Shown here: piece by piece, positions 35,201 through 46,000 of the stretch
Numbering within the stretch: the stretch's first letter is position 1
Layout: each line of letters starts with the position of its first letter
Assembly (NCBI GenBank): GCA_003116995.1
Contig: BDSL01000099.1
Coordinates: forward strand, 310,001-374,000
From: Yamagishiella unicocca
Lineage: Eukaryota; Chlorophyta; Chlorophyceae; Chlamydomonadales; Volvocaceae
DNA: 64,000 nucleotides
Direction of reading: 5' to 3'
The notes under the pieces: model-generated
Database searches by the model: none
What the model saw: only the letters and a program-made list of their open reading frames with translations
Told to the model about the DNA's origin: nothing
Translations under genes and position numbers: made by a program

Positions 35201-37301
35201 ACTTGGATACCATCACACCACCGTCGCTGCCACTGCCACCATCGCTGCCACTGCCACCATCGCTGCCACCACCGCCTTCACCACGCAAACGGCCGCCTCC
35301 ACCCAAGCCTAGCCCCAAGCCAAGCCCCAAGCCTAGCCCCAAGCCTAGCCCCAAGCCTAGCCCCAGGCCAAGCCCCAAGCCAAGCCCCAAGCCAAGCCCA
35401 TCGCTTTTGCCTACTTCGCTGCCAACTTTTGCCTCCCTGCCGCAAGTGCGTGCTGCTCGTTGCGAGGGGTGACTGGCTGGCAGCCTGCACCTGCCGGCAT
35501 CCACTCCAGCTCCTCACCTGGCTGCACCAACCTGACCGCGTGGTCAAATGACGAGCATCGCCCTTATGGTCCCCGATCCTCGCACAAACCCGCGGCCCAG
35601 CAACACACTGCGCACGCCTGGTCCTGACGCCCCCTGATCCGTCGCCAAATTACACCCCTCAACCCTCCGAACAGGCCTTGTCGGGGCTGCCTGAGCTGTC
35701 ATCCCTTGCTACTTTATACGGCATTGCGGCCGAGAGCACATTGTTCAACATTATCATGGACACCGCGCTGATGTGGCCCTTCACAATGTTTTTACCAAAT
35801 GATGCGGTGAGTACGCCAGGTTTGCGGCATGGCTTTGCCCAAATGGAGGCCGTTTTGGCCCTGCGTACGGCGTGCTGTCGCGGTGTTGGTGAGGACCACA
35901 ATATGGAGCTAATCAGTTGCGCTGTGACTTGGTACGTGTACCGACACCCAGATGCGCCAGGATTGAATGCGGCGGGCTCCGGCGTAAGCGTCACCTGCTG
36001 CCATCGCTCAGCCACACCAACCGCCACTTTCCACGTAGGCAGTGCTCCGCTACCTGGAGTCTTCCCAAGCGGCTGCTGCTCGCACGTTTGACGAGTTGAT
36101 GGAGGCGGTAGCCGCCGACCCGCGTGTGCTGGTGCGGCTGCTCAGCCCGCACACGGTGTCGGGCAGCCGGCTGCGTGCGGCAGATTTAGAAAACGACGCG
36201 ATCCTCACCACAGGCCTGGCGGGAGCGGCGGGCACGAAGCTCAAGGTGCGGCCACAGCAATGTCAGAGCCGGGGGCAGGCTGGATATCCAGTTTCCTAAA
36301 CGTTTATTCACTTCTTCTTGTTTATCCTTAATTAAGTTGTTCAGTTTTTTCCATACGGTAGGAAATGGGATAACAGTGCTGGCTGGCACATTAAGCTTAC
36401 CATACTGAAGTGCCGCTAGTGCAGCTGGTGACAGGAAGCTGCAGCCGGCACTGCCATAACGCTGGGTCCTAATTCTGCTCACCGCCGGCCCCGCGACCGT
36501 GAAACTCCTCATAGCGCGCAGCCTACCTGTTTGCCTCAGCACCATGTTGGCTCCCTTCACAGTCCGCTACTGCGCGGGCACTAGGTCCCTGCCCCGCTGC
36601 CGTTGTTCCACTCCTCAATCTACCCGACGGCCCTGCCGCCACCCCGCTGCGATGTAGGTGAGCCTCGTCAGCACGCCCGGTCAGCGCACCGAAGTCCAGC
36701 TGGCAGCTCCACGCCGCAGTGCCGTCATCACCGTCGTGCGGCAGGATATCTTTGTGGGAGACAGCAAGGTACGTGGGGTTCGATTGCGCGCTTGCACCGC
36801 CCCATAACGCATTGGCAAACACCGATCCCGAGTCGGCAGGGCCACAGCAGGATTCGTCGGGGATTAAACCATGCTAAGGGGTTGGGGACAAGCTCGCGTT
36901 CTTGCGCAAGTGTACGTCATATTTGCTCCGCATTATACCCAAGGGAAGCGCGCTGACAGTAGTGGGCGTGGGTGCTGGTGGCAGCACGCGGAGGGTTGGG
37001 CGCGGGTACCTGCGAAGGCCGAAGGCATCCTGCCATCCTGATATACGACATGTTGCCGTTGTCCTGGCTGTCTCAGTGCGCCTGCATCTGCCTCTGCCAG
37101 CGCTCTAGAAAGACAGAGGACAGACTAAAGGCGTAACCCCTGTCATACGTCTCAAGGTTACCGCACGCTTAGCCCCGTCCACCCGCTCAAACGTCCATCC
37201 ACCGACTTCTTGGTCAGATTTGGTGCGCCCTTCCTCCGTTGTCGGCAACCGCCTAACAGGGCGTGATGCACGTGGTGGACACGTTTATCCAAGCGACATG
37301 A
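29210..37301 (+). CDS. Four-FAS1-domain cell-wall/adhesion-type protein with two Pro-rich linkers (5' exon not identified)
   Basis: Eighteen phase-consistent exons: 29210-29385, 29904-29981, 30239-30378, 30653-30713, 31216-31675, 31902-32008, 32171-32266, 32448-32686, 33030-33102, 33374-33455, 33579-33733, 34268-34464, 34970-35024, 35164-35445, 35675-35806, 36039-36245, 36658-36768, 37260-37301 (about 897 aa). Each FAS1 domain shows a FLP-(S/E/D) strand motif: VFLPTSD, FFLPSSE, LFLPAED, MFLPNDA. Domain 1 also has ASNTANIVKANQLLV; domain ends read HLIDAVLLP, LHVIDEVLVP, VYIHIL and MHVVDTFI. Pro-rich linkers (PSP, PRP, PKPSPKP) follow domains 1 and 3, so the order is FAS1-Pro-FAS1-FAS1-Pro-FAS1. 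FAS1 domains mediate extracellular adhesion; volvocine algae are known to combine FAS1 with extensin-like spacers (algal-CAM). Secretion and wall location are inferred, since the signal peptide is not seen. Confidence 0.87.
31262..31675 (+). repeat. Coding Pro-rich (hydroxyproline-rich-like) linker 1
   Basis: About 135 codons dominated by PPP, SP, KPSP and RPPSP motifs, ending with four copies of a 15-bp unit encoding RPPSP. Such spacers are hydroxylated and glycosylated in algal wall proteins. The antisense Gly-rich frame is a shadow. Confidence 0.9.
33780..33860. repeat. 8-bp tandem repeat (aatcaggc)n, about 10 copies
   Basis: Perfect head-to-tail copies of aatcaggc within the FAS1-gene intron that follows exon 33579-33733. 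Confidence 0.95.
35119..35141. repeat. Short interstitial telomere-like string
   Basis: Two and a half copies of ccctaaaa (TTTTAGGG on the other strand), the Chlamydomonas-type telomere unit, inside a FAS1-gene intron just before the exon at 35164. Confidence 0.6.
35213..35420 (+). repeat. Coding Pro-rich linker 2
   Basis: PPSLPLPPSLP repeats lead into a KPSP array built on an approximately 12-bp unit (cccaagcctagc), located between FAS1 domains 3 and 4. Its antisense frame (LGLGLG) is not a gene. Confidence 0.9.
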
Positions 37302-37341
37302 TCACACGTGATGGCGAACAGTTGCTCAGCTCTCGACTACC

Positions 37342-37346
37342 TGTAA
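37342..37346 (+). terminator. Putative polyadenylation signal TGTAA
   Basis: TGTAA 41 bp after the FAS1-gene stop. Other TGTAA motifs occur further on (for example in the 38090-38150 repeat), so the actual site is uncertain. Confidence 0.3.
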
Positions 37347-39019
37347 GACAGTTTTTCTTTACCGTAGGACGCGGCGGTCAAATTGGGTGTCACTGGCATC
37401 CTTACATTGCCACTTTTCACCGCCACTAGCTCCCAGGGATTTTTATAACCGCTGTCCACAGAATTGCGAAGTGGTAAAAAGTGTGGCACGGTCTTGTATT
37501 TGCCGCGCGCTGAAGCGGATGCGTACGTGCGGCAAGGCTGGTGTCGTCGACAAAGCTTTAGGATCGCGGCCTTATTAGGCCAGAGTGCCTCGCTCACCAA
37601 GCCGAGCCAGCCAGAGCTGCCAGAGCTGTGTCGACGACAGATACATTTAATGGAGCGGCGTCGGCTACCACCGGCTGCTGTTCGAGTGACGTTGAAGACG
37701 CTGCTGTCTTTGTGCGATAGCTGATGGAAGATAGCAGTTGCCAGCCTGAAAGGTCGGACATTGTTTAGCCACTGTAATATCGGTTACCCGCTACAGCGCT
37801 ATGCTGTGGGGATGCAGGGCCCAGCGCGGCGTGTACATTCTACGGCGCGCTTGCACATATCGGCTGGTGACAGGTGACAGTGGATCAGTAGGTGTGGAGT
37901 GGTGTAGCACTTCGGGACTATGAGGGGGGATGGCGGACGAAGTGCGCGCCGTGAATTATGCATGAGTACGATGAGTGCATCATGGTGCATCCGTGCGCAG
38001 GGGTACCTGTCTCCTGCGTACCTTGACGTACCTGCAGGTGCGTGCTTTCGGGGTTTGCGTGGGTTATCCCATGATTCTTGCGTGTAATAAGGAACGATGC
38101 AAAATGATTCTTGCGTGGGCTACCCCATGATTCTTGCTTGTAATAAGGAAACGATGCAAAAGAGAAATCAGTTGTAATTGCAACTGCAACTTCGTCAGGT
38201 GGCTGAACAGCTCGGTTGCTCAGATTTGGTGATGTTCACGCACCTATAAGCAGTAATCACTACGGTACCGCACCTTTTACCGTGGCAGGATTGAAGAGCA
38301 GCTCGGAGGATTAATCTCCTGTATTTCCTGAGGTCGTGTATAACTGCTGAATACACTTTGCCCATACGAAGGCCTATCCACCGATGTATGCTACGCAAAG
38401 AGGGCTGTACCATCGCGAAGGCAATTTAGCCAAAGAGACAGCAAACCGTTCCAATACGTTAACTATAGCTTTCGCCGAGGTGCAAGCCTCAAATAATTTG
38501 AATGCCGGGCCGGGATCGCATCCGCACTGCAATTACACAACAAGACCGATCCAGCATCCTTTCGGAAGTATTGCCCCAGGTAATGTGGTGCCAAGCATTT
38601 ATGCTTCGGCATCGTTACTAAGCATCGGCTGTTTAGTCTTACGTGGACAACTCAAGCACCAGGTAAACACGCGCGTGCAAGCGAGCTGTCGAATTGCGTA
38701 ATCCAGGAGGACCTCCGTCCACTACTCTGGTCCAATGCCGACATCCTTCCCTAATTGTACGGGAGCATAACACGGCGAAGCGCAACGCAACCATGCGATC
38801 ACAGCATGCCCTATACGGCAGCAAGCGACCTCAATGTTGCTGCCATGCCTGCGCCGCTTATCGCCACTGTTTGTGGCTTTTTACAACATCCCTTCCATCC
38901 CTCGCCAATGCTCACATAGCTTCGTGTATAACAGTTAACCTAGCTAACGCCTCCGCTAACTGACCTCGCTAACTGGCCTCGGATGTCTCACATAAAGAGC
39001 CCGAGGCATCGCGTTACTC
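37347..39019. other. Intergenic between two convergent genes, with a ~55-bp tandem duplication
   Basis: Holds the 3' ends of the FAS1 gene (+) and eIF2B alpha (-). At 38057-38160 a unit containing ccatgattcttg and aataaggaa is duplicated with small differences. No coding exon could be supported. Confidence 0.5.
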
Positions 39020-42000
39020 TCACACGTACAGCTGGATCAGCTCGTCACTGACAGCGGCTGGCGTAAGTACTCCCAGGTCTGTGACCAGCAGGCTGATGCA
39101 CTGCGGCGGAGTGTAGTCGCGTGATGGGTTTATCACCTAGAAGCAAGTAATGGAGGGAAGGAATGGAAGGTGAATACTGGAGCAGACCGTTTAAGAGTAG
39201 GAGGATATCTAGAGAAGGAACAGAACGGGCTGCTGCCTCCACTTCGTAGAATGGTGCAGGTAGGGTTTATCACCTAGAAGCAAGTAATGGAGGGAAGGAA
39301 TGGAAGGTGAATACTGGAGCAGACCGTTTAAGAGTAGGAGGATATCTAGAGAAGGAACAGAACGGGCTGCTGCCTCCACTTCGTAGAATGGTGCAGGTAG
39401 GCTGCGTGCAGGGATGACGCCATAGCCCATCGCAGGGGCGCCTCTTCTGTTTTGGCTACGCATTACCGACATAGGGCTAGCCTTCGTCAACGCCCGCAAC
39501 CTGACAGATCCTTAACTTCCCGATCAATGGCACCTCTACCTAGCACGCACGTTTGTACGCGATGGTAGCATGGGCCCAACATCCAGAGGCTTGCGTTCCT
39601 CTGGCAGATCTGCCTGGCCTAGTGGATAGAGGCGAGCAAACTTGTACGACTCGGCCGCCACATAGAACGGCTTGGAGGCAGCCTAGGATGGGTGGGCAGA
39701 GTGGCGAGGGACAGATCAGAGAAATACCATAGGGAGAGGAAACGGTTTCCAACGCCTACGGTATGGTAGCGAGCAAGTTAAGAGCTGGAGGATCACACAC
39801 CTGGGCCGCGAGTGCTATGCCGTACGTCCCCAGTTTGTTGATAATGCCGCCGTTCTCCACAACGGCATCTGCGCCTGTAAGAACCATGTCCACCCTGGGA
39901 CGCGCAGGATGGTCATCAGGGCCAACTTGCTTCAAGTACCCGCGGGCATTCGAGCGGTGGGAGCGCCAGTGAGCACATCATTGTTTGGGCAACGAAAGTT
40001 TGTGGTGTGTGCATGGACGGGGCTACCGGAAAATGACCAGCCCGCTGCTGCACCAACATTCCCATCTACGTAGCCGCATCTGCATGATGGGCAGCCAGGT
40101 CGCAATATTCTTTCCTTAACAAGCCATGATGGCTCCATTCCCAATATGCTCGGCTTTCAACACAACGACCGCCCACCTGTCCATGATATATGCAACGCAG
40201 CTGTCCAGTACCAGCGTGACTGGGATGTTCTCCACGTCCAGCTTCTTGGCCATGATGCTGCCGGTGCCGTCAGGCCGGCCTTCAGTCACGATTACGCTAA
40301 ACTGCAAGCCCTGCGGTTTTCCAATAGCATATAGCCAGCGAGTAAGATTTCGGCAGGCTGGCCGGAAAGAAGGCTGTCTGACAGGGACCGCAACCGATAT
40401 CTCGTCCACGCCCCCTAACATCGTCTGTTCGCGTCCATCCTGCATCTTTCCCATCGCACTACAACCTGTACCGCCAGCGCAACCTACTTACGCTAGAGAA
40501 AGCCTGCTGCAATAGCCGCAGCACCACGCGCGAGTAGCCGTGCGTTAGAACCGTGCAATTGCTGCGAATGAAGCGAGAGCCCAGCTCCGCAATGGTCTGG
40601 CGCGCTCTGCAAGGGCAGCGTAAGAGCGGATTGAACGTGGGGCCTGCGACGGACAGACTGCAAACGCGGCATGTGCCTACGACGTGGGCTACTTGACCGG
40701 CTCAGACTTTGCCCATTCCGCCTTCTCCCCGGACTCCACGATTGAAGGTGTCAGGTGCAAGGATACTTCGCCACGATGCATACGGTGTGTCCCGTATCGC
40801 CAATACCGTTTCCTTAGCGCTCGTAACCGGCCCACCTTGCAGTTACATGCGGTCTTGTGCAGTACACATGCTCTCCTTGCCATCTTGGTGTTCGACCATG
40901 CCCTGAAATGCTCTTCACCTTTTTCTGATTACCTAAACAACACGAACAGCCTTAAACTCACCGTGTGCTGGTCTCCGCGAAGTGCAGCCCCCGCTCAATC
41001 AGCCGCGCCTTTGCGGTCTCAATGTCCTAAAGTACGAAACCGGACAAATACCAGTTTGGTTAACCATATCGATGCGTGTGCCTCACGAGCCAGACGGTGC
41101 TCTAGGGGTGACGACAGGGCTTGCAGAGACAACAGCGCTGAAAGCGGTACACGACTAATGGCATGCTTTTGGAACAGGACCAGCTGCATCCATACACCGG
41201 GCTCCACGAAATGCCTAGGCGCCCTGATCCCCGTGTCGCGGTAACGTCGTCGTGACTAAGCACGGCGGCGCAAGCTCGTCTCCTTCTACCATAACTAGTA
41301 CCAGACAGCAACCCCAAATCGAACATACCGTTAACACCCCCAAAAGAAGTCCGCATCACCTTCAGCTCAAGAGCACTGGTGCGTGTCGTGTAACGAAGAA
41401 ACAGCTCACAGCCAGCCTTAAGGGAGATGTTGGTGGGGTTTACCCTGCATGTTGACCACGGTTGACAGGCGGCAAAGACGGCACACATCCTTGCCAATAA
41501 TCCAGGAGGCGCTTTGAGCACTATAAGAACGACGTGACGTGAAGAACTAGAGCGAAGCATACAATGCAATACGCAGTGTGCAGATTCATGGCACGATCAT
41601 GCAATGGCTCTGGACTATATGCCTTTAGGCAGTGAGGAAGTGAGCGGAAATGCAATTTGTCCGCCCCTGACCCATATCGCCCATTCCGCCATATTTATTA
41701 TGCCACTTCCTTATTGCCGCTTTGCTATCATGCTGCGTTACCCATCGACCTCTTTATAAAAACCGGATTCAGGAAAACTGTGGAACTGTGACCGTCAACG
41801 GGGGTCAACAGGCCATGCTGTGGTGTGTATGGAAGAAAATATGTGGGTATGCGCCAAAGAGCTGTCAAGGGGGTCACCACATATCTGACAGTGGCGAATG
41901 CCCATTCTTTCGGTCCAGGCCACGTACACATCTGGCGTCACACGTTACTTTAGGGGCATCACAGGTACGTGAGGCACGTTGGATTGTATAGTCACTCTGA

Positions 42001-42468
42001 TCAGTTGTTGTGGCAGGTGAATCTGCTGTCTCATGGCCCATTACGGTATCAGCACACGTGCCATCAGCAACCGTGCATGTTGGGCAACCATACCTCTGGA
42101 GGGCTTGAGCGGCGTCCTCCAGCTCCTTGCTGACCCCCATGAGCGTCGTAGCACTACAAGGGCAACATGGTTTCATCAGGATTCTGCTGACTACAAGCAA
42201 GCGTGCGGAAACCCCAATAGGTGGTTAGCGATACCCTGGGTTGCGAAGGGGGTATAGGCAAGCCCCGACCGGTCTTTCAGTCCTGGGACAACGTGGCTGC
42301 CGCCCGAAGCGTTACAGGTATGCTCAGGATGTAACCCTGCTACAAGGATATACCTGCTCCGCTTAATCACCGCCGTCAGTGCCATGATGGCCGCGACAGC
42401 GAAAGCCACCTCTTCATCACGACTAAGCGCATCGTGAAACTCTCGCACAGCGATGTCGTTCAGTGTGC
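39020..42468 (-). CDS. EIF2B1: Translation initiation factor eIF2B subunit alpha (start codon exon unresolved)
   Basis: Regulatory subunit of the eIF2B guanine-nucleotide exchange factor, which recycles eIF2 and senses eIF2 phosphorylation. Nine exons join in phase: 42354-42468, 42094-42153, 41360-41444, 40962-41026, 40492-40606, 40177-40301, 39801-39894, 39551-39682, 39020-39136, giving about 302 aa against roughly 305 in animals. Landmarks: [117 protein letters not shown] and [18 protein letters not shown] before the TGA. Only the first few codons are missing; a short ATG exon ending in phase 1 should lie just upstream of 42468. The last intron contains a perfect 137-bp duplication (separate entry). 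Confidence 0.93.
39126..39401. repeat. 137-bp tandem duplication in the last eIF2B alpha intron, copying the splice acceptor
   Basis: Copies 39126-39262 and 39263-39399 appear identical (gggtttatcacctagaagca ... gaatggtgcaggta). On the minus strand each presents tgcttctag|GTGATAAACCC. The acceptor at 39137 gives the true C-terminal exon; the other, 137 bp upstream, opens a different sequence that runs to an in-frame TGA. Confidence 0.93.
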
Positions 42469-43058
42469 CTGCATGGCGCCAACAGTCGGTATTGCTATAG
42501 AAAGTCCACGCCTCTGCAATCCGTCGGCAAATTAACAGCTGAGCTGACCTTGAGTATTGGCCTCAAATCCTTCTGTCACGACGAGCGCCTTCTGACTTGG
42601 CCGCCGCTGCATCCTGGCCAGCCGGATTACGCCAAATCACAACTACAAAGCCAGCAAAATATTCAAACTCCTGTACGTTGTAATGTCACTTGGGACGGAC
42701 TACAACTTGACGCATAAGTTTTCTGTCGGCGGTGCCCAAATGCACGTTGAGAAAGGAAAACGACTATCCAAGCTAATAATAATGTAGGTTAGCATTAAAG
42801 CTTCACGTTTGAGGGTTTACAGTTTCTGTTCCAAGCTGATCGATCGCGCACATGCAAGGATGCGCATACCGACAGAGCGACAGTTAAGCATAATGCACGC
42901 CGCCGTTGTTTGCTGCTCGACGTAGTTGGCAAGACCAGTTTTAGCAAGCAATCTTTATTGCGTCATACTGTCATACAGCTTTTGATCCGTGGCATTCCTT
43001 ACGAGCCATGCACGTTCAAGCTTGAAACTGCCTTCTTGGCAAGCTTAAGATTGAGCCG
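42469..43058. promoter_or_regulatory. Divergent upstream region, eIF2B alpha (-) / coiled-coil gene (+)
   Basis: Should contain the eIF2B alpha start exon and both promoters. An AT-rich block (ctaataataatgtaggttag) lies at 42772-42792. No further element is identifiable. Confidence 0.4.
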
Positions 43059-46000
43059 ATGGCGTCTGCAGCATCAGTGCTCCCTCCCGTAACTGAGGCG
43101 CTGAGCTTGCTGGACGTGAGCTTCGTCAACAACGAATGGTCTGTCGATGCAATGGTCAACGCACGTTTAAGGGCTGCGGAAACACTCATCGGCGCGGCTT
43201 TGCTTGCAGGCATGGAACACCAGCCACCATACGACGCAGCATACAAATCCTCGTCGATCACATATCAGTCCAAAACGTGCAGCTCAGGTGGGCTAAACCC
43301 GGGGCGGGATGGCACGCTCGTACGCCTTCCTTCACACCCTCCGGTGTGTGTGCTGTGTGCAGCCGTGTGGAGGATATCTTAACGGCGTTTGGTAGTCCAA
43401 GCCATCAGGGTGGTACCGTTTGGAACAAGGTGTGTCCGTGGGCGCCATAAGTAGCAACACACCAGTGCATGGGGTGGCGTACCGGGCGCAGGTGGCTGTA
43501 GGCGTAGGCAAACGCTTGAAGTGAAGCAGGACGCACGAGAGGATGGGAAGGGAGCATGCCTGCGAACATTCGGTACTTAAAATGCACGTCGTCCACAGAT
43601 GTGTTCAAAGCTGGTACACGGCACAGGACCTCGTAAATGACTGCTGTCGTACTGTCCACCATACAGCTTGCCGGTAAGGCTGACCTGAGTCGCTTGGAGA
43701 GGCTGGAAGCACAGGTGGACGGACTACTCAACGACTGCGCGCAGCTGCGAACACAGCAGGTCCGTGGGCATCCACAGGGATTCTTGGTTGGCTGCCTCAA
43801 CTCACGACGTCGGCGGCAGCGGTAACTTTGTGATGCACTCGCCAAATGTGCACGGGTATAGCTAGAATTTCAGGGTTGCTGCGCTTTATACTCTCTTCCA
43901 TGCTTTCTACAGAGTGCCGCCTCGAACGCCCGTGACGAAACTGTATCTCGGCTGGAGCTCCTGAGAGACCAGATGGGCAGTATGGAAGCACGCCTGGGGC
44001 TGCCGTACACGCCCGACAGCGCTGTAACAGGGTAAGCTATTGTGTCCTGCTGCACTTCCCCTAATGGCGGCTGACAGTTTTCAAGCAACCTGAGATGCTG
44101 GAGCCTCAAAGATCATGGGAGAGGGGTACTAACGATACAACTTGTCAGTTTGCCAACCATTATGCTGTTATAGTAAATTTTCCTGGAATCCCCAGGACTA
44201 TTTGCGCCTTTTTGACAATGACACAGGAAATTACCCTCTTTTCCCTCGCAGCATTGACCAGTACGGTGGCTCGCGGCGCCCTGTTACCGGCGCTTACTTG
44301 GGCAGCTACACGTCACCGAGCAAGCGTGCGGCAGTCACAGGCAGCTTAGTGCCTAGCGTGCCCACGGGTTCTTTGCTGGACCGTATCTCGAGGCTGGAAC
44401 GGCGGACGGATACACTAGCAGAAACGAGCGCCAAGGCCGAGGTAAGCGTCCAACACGGGAGGGGAGGCGGGATGGACTGGCGCTGTAGTCAATAATCTGC
44501 CCGCCAGACGCCCATCCAATGGAATGGGGTTACGGCATTTTTTGCATCACATCAGCGCTTGGGGTCACATCACGGCACCCTGCCCTTTGTAATTACACGT
44601 GCTCTTAGCCGACGCAATGTCACAGCTGTGGGCAATTGTCGCCCTCAGGATGAATCATCTCTATTGGTGGCTAAGCTGCGAGAGATGGAGCCTCGGCTTG
44701 AGGTGTGTTCCACGGGCTATTGTTAATTGTTCGCATGGTGTTTCCATCCCTGTCCGCGTAGTATCGCCGTTGCACAATGCAGCGCAAGAACATTTACCAT
44801 GTCCAATGGCCCTATTCCTTGCTTAATCTACACAAAGGTCCAGATCAGCCATCTACGTGGCGATATTAAGCAGGTGAGGACAGTATTGTGGGCCCTTAGC
44901 TTACACCCAATGTACCAAAAAACTTTGCTAAGGTTCAGACCATTGCTAACATAAGGGCTTCCATGTGACCAGTAACCCAATTTCTCAGCCCTTATGGGCT
45001 GTCAAGCAATCTGTAAGCATGTGAAGGCGCGCACGGCATTGATCTGACTCGACCAGGCGTGTATGGGTTTTCCTTGTTAACTTCTGTGCTTTTATCCGCC
45101 CCACCGTTTTTTCGGGCGGTGCTCCAAATCTCCCTGCTGTGCCCAAATCCTGGGCCTTGAATGTCCTCGGCTTGATGTACAGGCGTTGGCGCTAGCCGCT
45201 GCGTCTACCCGCTTGGAGGCTGATGCCGAAAGCACCTCACGCATCAAGGAGGCGGAGAAGCGCCTTCTCTCCCGTATCCAAAGTAAGCGCAGTTGCACAC
45301 CCTCAACCGCTCAACCAACCCATGACCACATGTTCATGTACATGCTTCTTCACACTTGTTTTGTTAGGTTGCATATGTTACCAACGCCTTGGGATCGCAC
45401 TCCTACTGGGCTCGCCAACTAAATTTGCGACCCAACCCAATAGGTGTGGAGTCGACTCTGGAGGGCAAGGTTTCTGCTGTGTCGGCCCAGACGGGCATCA
45501 CCATCAGCGGCGAGCTTGACAAACGCGTCAATGCCCTGTACGACCACATAGACGTACAGGTAAAACTGCCTGATAAATAGCGATGTCCGCATAGCGAGGG
45601 CCAACTTGTTGGCCTGTGGCCATGTGGCTTCTTGGGGTCGCGTGCACGGCGGTGAGCCCAACACAAGCACACGATCATAGCAAGACATTAACCGCCCGCC
45701 TGCCACTACTCTTGACCTTCAATCGCCCCTTCCATGTGTCCCGTACCAATAAATTTCAGGTCCAGCGATTGTGCGGCGATCTGGACCGGTTGTCACGTGA
45801 CAAAATCGACCTCTCGGCCCTGGAGCACTATTCGCAGCGCATCAGTTCGTTATTTGAGGGTGTTGCGCAGGGTTTGGCGGATGAGGTGGCAGCGCTTGTG
45901 GCACAGCTACGGGCTGAAGTGGCAAACGTAGCACGGGACGTCGATGACTCGCGCTTGAAGGACAAGGTAACGTTTACCTGCATAACGCGAACGAGGATGT

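Noticed and set aside
35133..35504. Gly/Leu-rich minus-strand frame (LGLGLG)
   Set aside because: Antisense of the second Pro-rich linker.
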